DNA of 64,000 nucleotides from Gordonia sp. 'Campus' (GCF_022206305.1 NZ_JAKOIW010000023.1:1-64000), one strand, 5' to 3'; shown: positions 1 to 8,222, numbered from the stretch's first letter. Notes: generated by a model not told the origin, from the sequence alone. Numbers and translations: made by a program.

Positions 1-306
1 GTTCTGGCAGGGACCCACGCTGACGACCCGGGCCTGTTCGAACGACACGACAAACGACTGATAGCCCGTCGCGTACCCCAACTGGTGGGCGCTGGCCTTG
101 ACCCACGGCGACGGACTCGTGGTGTGGTTGCCGCTGTCGGTGATCGGAACAATCGACCCCACAGCAACATTCGCCGAACAGGACGCCCAATCGCTCCATC
201 CCTTCGGATACGCCGCCGAGGCCTCTGCCGTCACCAGCCCCGATACCATCACCGCCCCGGCCAATGTCCCGAGCACTGCTCCAATACGACGATGTGCAAG
301 CTTCAT
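1..306 (-). CDS. Secreted hypothetical protein, N-terminal part
   Basis: The gene enters from the left edge, so the C-terminus is missing; 102 residues are visible. A typical Sec signal peptide occupies about residues 1-31 (basic MKLAHRR start, hydrophobic core, ASAA cleavage-like site). The mature part has two cysteines (in WASCSANV and VGPCQN) that could form a disulfide. A purine-rich GGGGAGATT lies just upstream of the ATG at 304-306, supporting this start. No family recognised; it resembles the many small secreted proteins of mycolata. Function unknown. Confidence 0.7.
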   Translation of the reverse strand, partial: MKLAHRRIGAVLGTLAGAVMVSGLVTAEASAAYPKGWSDWASCSANVAVGSIVPITDSGNHTTSPSPWVKASAHQLGYATGYQSFVVSFEQARVVSVGPCQN

Positions 307-622
307 AGATAATCTCCCCGATCAGCGTTCGCGCAGTTGCGAACCCACTCACCCTACATCGCATAAGAATGTCAAACACTCTGCGCGATAGCGATTCTCG
401 GAGATTCAGATAGTGGAACGACGCCGTTAGATGTGGGTGATGCACACCGCTGCGTACCGTCATTCAGTCGAATCGCCGGGGTCGGTGACCTGCCGGGCGA
501 CCGCTGAAGGAGGCGGGGGTGCGTACGGTCCCGAGCTTCCCGACTCGGTCACACCCCCGCCTGCGAAAACAGACTACACGCCCATCGAACATGCATTCGA
601 TCTGGCGGGTTAGACTGTGAGT
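307..622. promoter_or_regulatory. Divergent intergenic region with nested hairpin
   Basis: No convincing gene. The region separates the leftward secreted-protein gene from the rightward pair starting at 623, so it should hold both promoters. A nested inverted repeat lies at 511-562: outer arms AGGCGGGGGT (511-520) and ACCCCCGCCT (553-562), inner arms CCGAG (531-535) and CTCGG (544-548). A -10-like TAGACT at 611-616 sits six bases before the ATG at 623, as in leaderless actinobacterial transcripts. Confidence 0.4.
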
Positions 623-946
623 ATGTTCGATCGCTGGCCCGACACCCGAACACTGCGTGTGTTCGATCCGCCGCGGCCTGTGCTGATCGACATGGCGATC
701 GCTGACCCGTCTTGCGGCAGGTCTTACGCGGCCGGTGAGGGAGTGTCGCTGCGAGTGCGCGCCTCCGGTGCGCGTATCGAACCGACCATGCCGGGGTTGC
801 TCCTGGCTTGGTTGCAGATCTCAAATGGATTGTGGCGCGGCGTATGTCAGATGCCGGTCGAAAGCGCCAACCATGTCTCGTCGGCGACCATCACGATGTG
901 GGTACCGCCCGAGGCCCTGCAACCGCGAGAGGACGCCGAGCAATGA
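623..946 (+). CDS. Hypothetical protein, first gene of a two-gene operon
   Basis: Soluble protein of 107 residues beginning MFDRWPDTR. I chose the ATG at 623 because TAGACT at 611-616 is placed to give a transcript starting on or next to it; the in-frame GTG at 617 would directly abut that hexamer. No signal peptide, membrane segment or recognised domain. The stop overlaps the next start (ATGA, 943-946), indicating translational coupling with the downstream small gene. Not recognised. Confidence 0.55.
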   Translation: MFDRWPDTRTLRVFDPPRPVLIDMAIADPSCGRSYAAGEGVSLRVRASGARIEPTMPGLLLAWLQISNGLWRGVCQMPVESANHVSSATITMWVPPEALQPREDAEQ

Positions 947-1140
947 CTGAGAATAACGACGGGGTGGGACCCACCAATCGGGTCGCGCCGAAACGGAGCC
1001 GCGCCACCATGGGCGAGCTGACGTTGATCGTGCGGCCACCCGGTCGGCCGGCCGACGTTCGGGTCTACACCGACGACGAAGCGACCGAGGCCCAGACGTA
1101 TGCCACCGAGGTCGGCGGCCAGGTCGAGCGCCTCCCGTAG
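943..1140 (+). CDS. Small hypothetical protein coupled to upstream gene
   Basis: A 65-residue protein whose ATG overlaps the upstream stop in an ATGA junction. The N-terminal ~25 residues are polar and basic (VAPKRSR), followed by a short segment rich in beta-prone residues (GELTLIVRPP) and an acidic tail. No known domain. The coupling suggests a shared role with the 107-residue protein, perhaps as a complex; that is inference only. Confidence 0.5.
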   Translation: MTENNDGVGPTNRVAPKRSRATMGELTLIVRPPGRPADVRVYTDDEATEAQTYATEVGGQVERLP

Positions 1141-1253
1141 CCCAACGACACGAGCTGCCTCCGCTGCGCTGCGCTGCCGCCCTCCCCGGTCGGGTCGGTT
1201 GCCACAGAATCTGGCGTGGTTGCGTTCCGTTTGGTGACAGTCGAGGTCGGGGG

Positions 1254-2207
1254 TCAGGCCGGTTCATCGCGTTCGGGCCAGATCACTTCATCGGGGGTCT
1301 TGTCGGTACGGAAGCCTTTCCATGAGGCATGTCGCAAACGGCGGGTGATCTCGCGGTACTCGATGGTGCCGACCAGGACCGGCAGCACCCACCGCACGTT
1401 GCTGATCCGCGTGGGGGAGTGTTCTGCGGTGAACGGATGATCCGGGTGGGTCGCCTCGGTGAGCTGGTCGGCGATGTCGCGGCGTTGCTGCTGGGTGAAT
1501 CCGGTCCCCACCTCGCCGAGGTAGACCAACTCACCCGACGGCCGGTAGCCGCCCACCAGCAACGATCGCACCGACGTCGGGTCGCCGGTCCACCCGCAGA
1601 CGATGACTTCCGCACTCAACCGCAGCGGGACCTTCACCCACGACGGCGACCGTTGGCCGCGAAGGTACTTCGACGCCGCCCGCTTGGCGACCACGCCCTC
1701 CAGGCCGAAGTTCCTCGCGAGCTCCAGCATCGGTTCAGCGGAGCTGTCAGGCCAGTACGGGGTGACCTGCACCGCCCCCGAACTGGTGACCGCGGTGTCG
1801 AGGAGCGACCGGCGTTCGAGGTAGGGCAGCGGTGCGACGTCGGTGCCGTCGAGCTCCAGGACGTCGAACAGGTAGAACGCCGCCGTCACATCGGTGAGCA
1901 GCCGGCGTCCCGGCCGCGGCGTGTGCATCCGGCGTTGCAGAAGCGAGAACGACGGCCGCCCAGCGGCGTCGAGGGCCACAATCTCCCCGTCAACCACTAC
2001 GTCGCGGCCACCGGTCGCCGTGCGCAGAGCAGCTGTGATCTCGGGATACGTGGAGGTGATCGGGCTGAGGTTACGGCTCAACAGCAACACCTCGCCCCCG
2101 GATACTCGGGCGGTGCAGCGCTGACCGTCATATTTCATCTCCCACGACCAGCCCGAACCTGACGGAGCCCGACCCGGGGTCGCGAGCATCGGCGCCATCG
2201 AAGCCAT
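1254..2207 (-). CDS. ATP-dependent DNA ligase (LigC / LigD ligase-domain type)
   Basis: At 317 residues this is a stand-alone nucleotidyltransferase ligase. Motif I (KYDGQR) gives the adenylated lysine K25. A motif III-like DGEIVALD follows near residue 75, motif IV EGVVAKR near 175 and motif V WVKV near 192. The C-terminal part (about 205-317) matches the OB fold of bacterial ATP-dependent ligases of the LigD family. Such enzymes seal nicks in end joining or excision repair; no Ku or polymerase domain is present here. It is flanked by unrelated genes and appears monocistronic. Family assignment is firm, the LigC-like subgroup less so. Confidence 0.9.
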   Translation of the reverse strand: MASMAPMLATPGRAPSGSGWSWEMKYDGQRCTARVSGGEVLLLSRNLSPITSTYPEITAALRTATGGRDVVVDGEIVALDAAGRPSFSLLQRRMHTPRPGRRLLTDVTAAFYLFDVLELDGTDVAPLPYLERRSLLDTAVTSSGAVQVTPYWPDSSAEPMLELARNFGLEGVVAKRAASKYLRGQRSPSWVKVPLRLSAEVIVCGWTGDPTSVRSLLVGGYRPSGELVYLGEVGTGFTQQQRRDIADQLTEATHPDHPFTAEHSPTRISNVRWVLPVLVGTIEYREITRRLRHASWKGFRTDKTPDEVIWPERDEPA

Positions 2208-2246
2208 GCATCCACTGTCCTCGGAGGTGGTCTCTATCGTGAGTTG

Positions 2247-2579
2247 ATGACCGAACGCGTTCGCGTGGCCGCGGAACTATCCGCGTTCAACTACGCCGCA
2301 CGATTCGGATACCCGGGCCGCACCCTCGGCGACTACCTCGCCGACTTCGGCGGCTGGGACGGCTACGTCGAGGACCCATTCGGCACCCGCCCGTGGATCT
2401 CGCTACGCGCGTTCGATGGTGCCGACCTGAGCCTGTTCCTCAAACTCATGTTCATCGTTCCCGAGGTCGCCGGCGTCGACTTCCGACCGCTCTCCGGTGA
2501 CGCGATCATCCTCGCCGAATACACGCTCCCGGCGGGAACCGTGATCGCCCGCGACCATCCAGACCCCTACGACGACTGA
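2247..2579 (+). CDS. Hypothetical protein, about 110 aa
   Basis: Soluble protein of 110 residues starting at the ATG at 2247; a TTG directly before it is also in frame but less likely. It contains an aromatic, glycine-rich patch (YPGRTLGDYLADFGGWDGYVED) and a central hydrophobic segment (SLFLKLMFIVPEV) too short for a confident membrane span. No recognised family. It is divergent from the ligase gene, with only 39 bases between starts, so the two promoters must overlap. A strong hairpin begins at its stop codon. Confidence 0.5.
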   Translation: MTERVRVAAELSAFNYAARFGYPGRTLGDYLADFGGWDGYVEDPFGTRPWISLRAFDGADLSLFLKLMFIVPEVAGVDFRPLSGDAIILAEYTLPAGTVIARDHPDPYDD

Positions 2580-2612
2580 CGCCGTCAACCCGGGATCGGG
2601 TCGACGGCGTCA
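2577..2612 (+). terminator. Terminator-like hairpin overlapping a stop codon
   Basis: Arms TGACGCCGTCAACCCG (2577-2592) and CGGGTCGACGGCGTCA (2597-2612) pair with one mismatch around the loop GGAT. The left arm includes the TGA stop of the preceding gene. No U-tract follows, as is usual in actinobacteria. Confidence 0.6.
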
Positions 2613-2750
2613 GTGTGAGAGGGGACGGTGCCGGTCAGTGCGCCTCTCGGCGAACGGCCGCACGCAGCGGCGGAAAGGGGTGAGGCCCGGGGCATTGAGC
2701 CCGCCACCGTCACACGAGTCAACGGCGACGATCCCTGCGCTATTCCGCAG

Positions 2751-3158
2751 TCAGCCTTTCGCTTCGTAACCTTCTACGCAACCGGTAACCCACAGGGTGA
2801 TGTCGTCGTAGTCGTACAACTCAACTCTGACGTGCGACCGTGCTCCCATGTGCGGTATTTGCACTTCCTGCGTCATCCCGTTACAACGAGACGTTGTGTC
2901 AGGCATGCCCGGTGAGCCGGCGGGTATGTGGCGGTCGTTCTCTGCAGCCAGAGTGCCCGCGCGGTACCCGTCGTCATAGATCGACTGATCGCGGGGGTCG
3001 AGTTCGGAGGCTCCACCTTCGCCACCAGAGGCGTTTCCGGAACTCGTGCCATCGGTGCTGATTGCCAGCACTACCACCACGAGCAGCACGGCTGAGATGG
3101 CTCCGATGATTCCGAGGACTACGGCATTCTGCCGGCCGGGTGATCGATGTTCGTTCAC
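2751..3158 (-). CDS. Membrane-anchored small hypothetical protein
   Basis: A 135-residue protein with one N-terminal membrane segment (about residues 13-33, VVLGIIGAISAVLLVVVVLAI) followed by a Gly/Ser-rich linker and an extracytoplasmic domain with two cysteines (SRCNGM and VTGCVE). The topology suggests a domain anchored on the outer face of the membrane. No family recognised. It lies 41 bases downstream of nothing on its own strand; its 3' neighbour at lower coordinates is on the other strand. Function unknown. Confidence 0.6.
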   Translation of the reverse strand: MNEHRSPGRQNAVVLGIIGAISAVLLVVVVLAISTDGTSSGNASGGEGGASELDPRDQSIYDDGYRAGTLAAENDRHIPAGSPGMPDTTSRCNGMTQEVQIPHMGARSHVRVELYDYDDITLWVTGCVEGYEAKG

Positions 3159-3199
3159 GTCATATCTTCCTGGGAGCGTTGCGGGTCGGTGTGCCTACG

Positions 3200-4276
3200 T
3201 TATTCGCAGGCGACGCCGTCGCCGTCGCGGTCGAGTTTGCTGCTGTAGCCGGGCTGGCCGGCGTAGATCGGATCAGCGCCCGCAGCGCGGACTGCGGAGC
3301 AGTTGGCGTAGTACACCGAGGACGGGGCCGGGTCTTCGGCCGGCGGCGGGGTGTAGGTGGTGGTCGGCGGGGTGTAGGCCGGCTCGGGGATCGGTGTCGC
3401 GGTCGAGGTGCGGGTGTTCGGTACCTGTCGGGTCGATGTCGATGCGACGTCGGCGCCGCAATCGCCCAGAATTCGGGTGATGGCGTCCTTCTCGGCCTGG
3501 GTGACCCACAGCTTGTAGGCGGCTTTCACCTCGACCTGACGGGCGACGTAGGTGCAGCGGTAGGAGCGGTTCGGCGGCAGCCAGGTCGCGGCGTCACCGT
3601 CGCCCTTGGCCTGGTTGGTCGGGCCGTCGACTGCTTGCAGGTTGCGCGGATCGTTGGCGAAGTCAGCACGCTGTGCGGGGGAGAGCTGTTGTGCGCCTTT
3701 CTGCCACGCATCGGACAGGGCCACGACGTGGTCGATCTGCACCGCAGACGAGGTCTGCTGCCCACGCACGAACGAAATAGACCTGCCGGTGTACGGGTCG
3801 GCCAACGTCCCGGACTGCACGGAGCACCCGTTCGAGCCCGGCTTGACCACGATGCCGGTGAGGTCGCGGCGCAGGATGTCGTTGCGGGTGTCGCAGCCGT
3901 TGCGGCCGCCGTCGACGTTGACGTCATCGGTCCAGGCTTGCCCGAACAGCGCTCGGTCATAGCCGGTCTTGGGTGCCCGGCCCTTGACCGCGAGGGTGTT
4001 CAGTGTCGCCAGCGCCTCGTTCGCCGCGGGTCCGGAGGACACCGTGACCACCGGTGTTGCGGTCGGCAGCGTGATCTCGGCCTGAGCCGTCGAGGTGGTC
4101 GTCGGCAGCGTCGAGGTGTCGGCCGCCTTCTCCGCAGTGGTGTCGGTGGTCCCGCACGCACCCAGCGCCAGGACCAGCGCCACGGTGCTGCCACCCAGCA
4201 GCAGTCGCGTCGACATCGGGCGGCGCGAAGCGGGCTGCGCGGGGGAGAGGGAACGAGGGGAGCGGGGCATAGCCAC
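3200..4276 (-). CDS. Secreted HNH-type nuclease lipoprotein (DUF1524 + excalibur)
   Basis: Two domains are recognisable. The central DUF1524 (GmrSD C-terminal type) HNH nuclease has DH at residues 182-183 (QIDHVVALSDAW), N212 and the N221-x-x-K224 segment (NQAKGDGDAATWLPP). A Pro/Thr-rich linker leads to a C-terminal excalibur domain (about 325-358) with the calcium-binding DRDGDGVACE signature. A lipobox (LALGAC, C41) is preceded by a hydrophobic stretch; M21 (4216) would give a more ordinary lipoprotein signal and may be the true start. It is likely an exported or surface-anchored nuclease, acting on extracellular DNA or in competition. The substrate is unknown. Confidence 0.85.
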   Translation of the reverse strand: MAMPRSPRSLSPAQPASRRPMSTRLLLGGSTVALVLALGACGTTDTTAEKAADTSTLPTTTSTAQAEITLPTATPVVTVSSGPAANEALATLNTLAVKGRAPKTGYDRALFGQAWTDDVNVDGGRNGCDTRNDILRRDLTGIVVKPGSNGCSVQSGTLADPYTGRSISFVRGQQTSSAVQIDHVVALSDAWQKGAQQLSPAQRADFANDPRNLQAVDGPTNQAKGDGDAATWLPPNRSYRCTYVARQVEVKAAYKLWVTQAEKDAITRILGDCGADVASTSTRQVPNTRTSTATPIPEPAYTPPTTTYTPPPAEDPAPSSVYYANCSAVRAAGADPIYAGQPGYSSKLDRDGDGVACE

Positions 4277-4410
4277 GGGCGGTAGAGCCTTTCGAGAAGA
4301 GGCGACACGTCCAGGCGGTGAAGCGCCGAACTGTCAATGAGCGTCAGCTACCTATAGCAACCCACTCAGACAGAGTTTCCGCGTTACGCGGTCCTGTCCA
4401 GTTTTGCTTA

Positions 4411-4457
4411 TGGTGCCGTCGGTCTGAGTCGAACTGACACTGCGCGGGTTTTGAATC
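4411..4457 (-). other. tRNA-like 3' half (anticodon loop to CCA)
   Basis: Read on the minus strand, an anticodon-loop-like TTCAAAA is followed at canonical class I spacing by five stem bases, a five-base variable loop, a T-arm with TTCGACT loop (stem with one mismatch), seven acceptor-strand bases CGACGGC, then ACCA. The expected 5' acceptor strand GCCGTCG and a D-arm are not found upstream. It is therefore a 3' fragment or degenerate tRNA, the kind of remnant left by integration into a tRNA gene. Anticodon CAA would be leucine, which normally has a long variable arm, so identity is uncertain. Confidence 0.4.
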
Positions 4458-4470
4458 CGTTGCCTCCGAC

Positions 4471-4545
4471 GCCGTCGATCACATGCGTTCTCGGATGGTT
4501 CACTATCGGTCGGAACTCGGTTTCGATGCAGCAATTGGTCCGGCA
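4471..4545 (-). pseudogene. Fragment resembling helicase-associated-repeat gene
   Basis: Two short stretches match parts of the tandem genes at 8403-9761 in the same orientation. CCGTCGATCACAT at 4473-4485 matches the motif encoding DVIDG, and about 45 bases from 4491 (TCGGATGGTTCACT through GGAACTCGGTTTCGATGC) match the region around 9108-9155, with gaps. No open frame survives. It looks like a deleted, degraded copy. Confidence 0.4.
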
Positions 4546-4618
4546 CCCGGGTTCACACGACGATTTGGGCCACCAGCGTAGTCGTCTCGGACCGAGATGA
4601 GTGTTCTTTGTCGGCGAC

Positions 4619-4658
4619 GGCCCGGCCCCGAAGACAGTTCGTCTGATGAGGCCGGGCC
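4619..4658 (-). terminator. Hairpin downstream of MmpS-like gene
   Basis: Perfect arms GGCCCGGCC (4619-4627) and GGCCGGGCC (4650-4658) lie 27 bases after the stop of the MmpS-like gene on its strand, a likely factor-independent terminator or 3' end. Confidence 0.5.
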
Positions 4659-4684
4659 GAAGCTACAACCGGTGCAGTGCAGTC

Positions 4685-5209
4685 TTACTCGGCGTTGCCA
4701 GAGCAGTTCGCGGAGGCGCCGGGACCCGAGGCGGTGCCCTCAGACAGGACCTTGTCGCCCTGGCGGATGATGCACTTGATGGTGCCGGTGCTGTCGAAAC
4801 TGTTGCTCGCGGTCAGCGACACGACCTTGACGAACCCGGTGATCTCGACGTCCTTCTTCCACGGAATGGGGATGTCGTTGTCGGTGGAGGTGTTGAGGTC
4901 GCCGTTGGTGTAGATCGCCGAGCCTGTCGGGCCGTCGCCGGTGATCTCGTAGGTCACGTTGACGACGCGCTCGGACTCTTCTTCGATCGACTCCGCGGCG
5001 CCGCCGATGAGTGCGACGCAACCGCCTGCGAACACGAGGAATACGACTACGAGTGCAAGGAGCACCCACGGCCACTTCTTGCGCTTCTTCGGAGGCTGGG
5101 CCGGCGGGTAACCGGGGTACTGGCCCGGGTAGGGCTGGCCGGGCTGGCCCTGGAACGGCTGCTGGCCGTAGTTGGGCTGCTGGTCACCCGGGTTGTTGGG
5201 GTCGGTCAC
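4685..5209 (-). CDS. MmpS-like membrane protein
   Basis: A 174-residue protein with a Gly/Pro/Gln/Tyr-rich cytosolic N-terminus (1-42), a single membrane span (about 47-70, WVLLALVVVFLVFAGGCVALI) and an extracytoplasmic domain. That domain has the MmpS pattern of a beta-rich fold: VTYEITGDG, AIYTNGD, a PW-K segment and a C-terminal cysteine pair (KCII and ANCSG). MmpS proteins assist MmpL lipid transporters; the only MmpL gene here is over 20 kb away, so no partner is implied. Similar small proteins are common as orphan genes in mycolata. Confidence 0.65.
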   Translation of the reverse strand: MTDPNNPGDQQPNYGQQPFQGQPGQPYPGQYPGYPPAQPPKKRKKWPWVLLALVVVFLVFAGGCVALIGGAAESIEEESERVVNVTYEITGDGPTGSAIYTNGDLNTSTDNDIPIPWKKDVEITGFVKVVSLTASNSFDSTGTIKCIIRQGDKVLSEGTASGPGASANCSGNAE

Positions 5210-5365
5210 TCTTCACATTCCTTCGCTCACACAGGAAGGGGCGTGTCCGTGAACCAGCCGGAGCCGGGCATCTTCCCCCTAGACACGTTGCGTGTCACCG
5301 AAGGATTCATAGCAAAATCTCAGGCTGGTGTTACTAACCCTTGAACTTCGTTATCTGCCGGTGAC

Positions 5366-6025
5366 CTAGCGCAGCGCCACCAGGGCTGGGCGACCCCCTG
5401 ATGCTCGCAACGAAATGGTTGCGGGCACCGCACCTGTAGGCATGTCGTAAACGAGTCGCACGGTCACCGAGTTGCCGGGATTGATGTCGTTAAACCACCC
5501 GGCGTCGCCATCGCTGGCCATCGAGGTGGCGGACCCGTCGACGCGGAACACGCGGTTGTTGGCGTCACGAACATGCTGTTCAGACGCGTTGAAGTCGATG
5601 GAGTGGTTGGAGGTGTTGGTCACTGTGACCGTGATGATGGCGAAGGCACCCTGCGCTGTGTCGGTGAGGTATTCCCCGACCGACGGAACACCTGTTTCCA
5701 CCGAACTCACGACGAAACGGCCGGCGGCGCCGTCGGAGATCGGCGTGTTCATCCGTCCTGGTGTGGGCGTGGTCGGTGTGGCCTGCGGCGGTGGTGATGA
5801 CCGCGGGGTCGTTTCGGCTGAGTCGGCGCGAGCCGCGGGTGTACGGGAGGTCGTGGTCGAGTTGTTGTCTGAGGAGGACCCGGCCGTAATGAGAGCGACG
5901 CACCCGCCGAGCATGACCAGACCGATGACGAGTACGGCAAAACCAACGAGGAGCCATACCCACACAGGGGGGCCGGATCGTTGCGGTGGTCGGGGTGGTA
6001 GCGGCGGGTACGAAGGATGGGCCAC
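5366..6025 (-). CDS. Membrane-anchored DUF4352-like protein
   Basis: A 219-residue protein with a proline-rich N-terminus (1-20), a membrane span (about 22-46), a Thr/Pro-rich linker (48-92) and a C-terminal domain (about 95-219). The domain follows the DUF4352 immunoglobulin-like layout: GRFVVSSVETG, AFAIITVTVTNTSNHSIDF, a DANNRVFRVD turn and DINPGNSVTVRLVYDMP. These are surface-exposed beta-sandwich proteins of unknown function. It shares the architecture, but no close sequence, with the MmpS-like gene downstream (156-base gap). Confidence 0.7.
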   Translation of the reverse strand: MAHPSYPPLPPRPPQRSGPPVWVWLLVGFAVLVIGLVMLGGCVALITAGSSSDNNSTTTSRTPAARADSAETTPRSSPPPQATPTTPTPGRMNTPISDGAAGRFVVSSVETGVPSVGEYLTDTAQGAFAIITVTVTNTSNHSIDFNASEQHVRDANNRVFRVDGSATSMASDGDAGWFNDINPGNSVTVRLVYDMPTGAVPATISLRASGGRPALVALR

Positions 6026-6228
6026 GAGGTCACTTTCTCAGTCGATGCCTGCCGGGGAACGAATGAGCAGGCGATGCGGCCACAAGGTACCGCACGGCGC
6101 GACAGCAGCTAAACCGAATGCTGGCTTACGACACCGAAACTCACGTGCCCCGATACCTCCGCGTCGCAGAAGACGTGCCGACCCGGGGCCCGCAGAAGAG
6201 TTGGCCGGCTGCACACGGTCCAGTCCAG

Positions 6229-6858
6229 CTACGGTCTGCTGCTTCCTTGCATCCACGCGAGGGTGTCGAGTATGCGCAGCTCACTGATGTGATCAGGGAG
6301 GCCCGCGGCGTCTCTGGCAGCTCGGAGACGTTGCCGAAGCGGGGGACTTCCCTTCAGCGCCTGGTGGATGGGCACCAGATGCGCGCCGCCTCGGGTGCCG
6401 AGGACGTCGACCACGACGGTGTCCCAGATGGGGTAGAGACGAGGCCGTTTGCGGGCGATCAGTTTGGAGGCGATGGTGGCGCCGATGCCAGCGACTGTGC
6501 GCAACTGGGTGTCGAGGACCCACGCGGGCCAGGTGGGATCGAGAGGGTCTGGTTCATCGGCGAGGTCGCGATCGGGCCCCACCTCGGCGAGGTAGGTGGA
6601 AAATTCGTCACGGCGCTCGAGGAGGAGTGCTCGAGCGGCGGCGGGGCCGGCATCGACAGAAAGAAAGCCGATGGCCACGAGGTCATCGGCAGTGAAGACG
6701 CCGGAGTCAGACTCCCTAGTGCCGGTGGAGTCCCAGCTGTCGAAGACGGCGCCGGTATAAGCGGTGCCAGGGTAGGGGTCGCCAAAGTAGGTGCGCAGCA
6801 CCGCTGCGGCCGGTTGCGGGTCGTCGATTGTGAGCGTCGTCGGGACAATGATCGTCAT
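6229..6858 (-). CDS. DUF6308-like protein
   Basis: Soluble protein of 209 residues. The segment FTADDLVAIGFLSVDAGPAAARALL (about 53-77), the later TVAGIGATIASKLIARKRPRLYPIWDT and a C-terminal LRILDTLAWM match my recollection of the actinobacterial DUF6308 family, whose function is unknown. I placed the start at the ATG at 6858 (MTIIVPTTL) rather than an upstream ATG, because residues before it are arginine-rich and overlap the promoter region of the divergent nuclease gene. The GIGATIASKL segment resembles a helix-hairpin-helix DNA-binding turn, which would suit a DNA-related role, but this is inference. Confidence 0.6.
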   Translation of the reverse strand: MTIIVPTTLTIDDPQPAAAVLRTYFGDPYPGTAYTGAVFDSWDSTGTRESDSGVFTADDLVAIGFLSVDAGPAAARALLLERRDEFSTYLAEVGPDRDLADEPDPLDPTWPAWVLDTQLRTVAGIGATIASKLIARKRPRLYPIWDTVVVDVLGTRGGAHLVPIHQALKGSPPLRQRLRAARDAAGLPDHISELRILDTLAWMQGSSRP

Positions 6859-6932
6859 GATCCAAACCCTGCCACGTAGCACCCGATAGAACGGCGAGCC
6901 GAAGCGGTTGCGGGTCTGGGAGACTCGGCGGC

Positions 6933-8222
6933 ATGGTGATCCAAATCCGACTGAGCGACCGAATCGATCACACACCCGAGCAGATCGCATCTGACTCATT
7001 GGGTCGATCATGGTGCGGTTTTGACCCGTCAGTCGGCGACCGGGAATTGTGGCAGCACAACCGCGGGCGGTGGGACCTCAACGAGGCGAGGATTGCCGAG
7101 GAGACGTACGCGACGTTCGTTCACGATGACCGGACGGTTGCGGCATACAAAATCAACGGCTACGAACGGGTCTCCGACCCCGGCCCCAAAGCCACCAAGA
7201 TCGCGTTGATCGGTGAACCGCTCACCTCAGCTGACCCCCTCTACGACCTCCTCGTCGATCAACACGCGATCCACCGCGGCCGAAACGCCATCAACTACGT
7301 CGCGGATCCTGAAACCGAGGTGAGTTCGGAATCCGTTGCGGGGCATCGCGCATTCCTGCTCACCTGGAATCCCGATAACTGGGATTGGGCCGACTACCGC
7401 GATTGTGTTCTGACCACCCAGGAAGGACACACAGTCGATGGGCGGTGGTCGACCGGCGGCAGAAGGACCGGAATCCGGCGCGGGGACCGGGTGTTTCTGC
7501 TGCGTCAGGGGACGAGAGGGCGAGGTCTCATCGGAAGTGGCGAGGCGGTCGACTTCGCCGATCCTTCGGGAGTTGACGAGATCATTTACCCCGACGCGCA
7601 CTGGGATAACACCGGCGCGACGGCCAACTACGTCGATGTCCTGTGGGACCGACTCGTCGAACCCGACGACATGTTGCCGACTGACCAACTCCAGGAGGAG
7701 TTTCCCGCACAGAACTGGACCCCGATGGCCAGCGGGACGGAGATCCAACCCGATGTGGTCGTTGACCTGCAGGCGAGCTGGTCAGAGCACGTCGGTCGCA
7801 CCCGCCCAGCAGGCGGGGGACAGGGGAGGCTCGTCGACGCCGCCAGACGCAAAGCCATCGAGGACGCAGCCCAGGACTGGCTCATGGAGCACTACCGAGA
7901 CGAGGGATGGGTGGTGCGCGACACCCGCTACGACGGGCCTTACGACGCTGTCGCCACCAAAGGCAGGCAAACGCTCTATCTCGAAGCGAAGGGCACGCAG
8001 AGCAACGGAGACGCGGTGTTCGTGACCCGTGGCGAGGTCGAGCACGCCCGACGACACCGCGGAAGCTGTGTCATCGGTATCTGGTCAGGAATGCGATTCA
8101 CCAGCGACGGGATCGTAGACCAAGAGGCCGGCGAGGTGCTCATCCTGCCGTTCGACCCGGACACCGGCACTCTGACTGCGCTGCAATACCGTTGGGACCT
8201 GGGCGACAGTGATGTCGTCTGA
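6933..8222 (+). CDS. EVE-like plus DUF3883-like candidate modification-dependent nuclease
   Basis: A 429-residue protein. Around residues 140-210 an EVE/PUA-like module is suggested by FLLTWNPDNWDWADY, GIRRGDRVFLLRQ and GLIGSGEAVD. The C-terminal part (about 300-400) looks like a DUF3883-type PD-(D/E)XK nuclease: a helix with RRKAIEDAA, then YDAV (D near 338), and E351-x-K353 in LEAKGT. EVE-like domains read modified bases, and their fusion to nucleases is typical of type IV restriction, so a phage- or plasmid-restricting enzyme is the leading idea. It is divergent from the DUF6308-like gene. No methylase is adjacent. Domain calls are by eye. Confidence 0.7.
   Translation: MVIQIRLSDRIDHTPEQIASDSLGRSWCGFDPSVGDRELWQHNRGRWDLNEARIAEETYATFVHDDRTVAAYKINGYERVSDPGPKATKIALIGEPLTSADPLYDLLVDQHAIHRGRNAINYVADPETEVSSESVAGHRAFLLTWNPDNWDWADYRDCVLTTQEGHTVDGRWSTGGRRTGIRRGDRVFLLRQGTRGRGLIGSGEAVDFADPSGVDEIIYPDAHWDNTGATANYVDVLWDRLVEPDDMLPTDQLQEEFPAQNWTPMASGTEIQPDVVVDLQASWSEHVGRTRPAGGGQGRLVDAARRKAIEDAAQDWLMEHYRDEGWVVRDTRYDGPYDAVATKGRQTLYLEAKGTQSNGDAVFVTRGEVEHARRHRGSCVIGIWSGMRFTSDGIVDQEAGEVLILPFDPDTGTLTALQYRWDLGDSDVV

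Larger units (their letters stand above)
4277..4684. other. Intergenic region with gene relics
   Basis: No intact gene. From left to right it holds the presumed promoter of the HNH lipoprotein gene, a tRNA-like 3' half (4411-4457), a fragment resembling a helicase-associated-repeat gene (4471-4545) and the terminator hairpin of the MmpS-like gene (4619-4658). The mixture suggests an old recombination or integration scar. Confidence 0.5.

Noticed and set aside
431-613. Short plus-strand frame of 60 codons
   Set aside because: Overlaps the nested hairpin at 511-562 and has no ribosome site; composition not protein-like.
3140-4285. Open frame of about 380 codons antisense to the HNH lipoprotein
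   Set aside because: The minus strand encodes a clear DUF1524-excalibur protein; the plus frame has shadow composition.
4411-4500. Complete tRNA gene
   Set aside because: Only the 3' half fits; the 5' acceptor strand and D-arm cannot be found at the right distance.
4352-4546. Minus-strand frame of 64 codons
   Set aside because: Runs across the tRNA-like fragment and the helicase-associated relic; no ribosome site or protein-like pattern.
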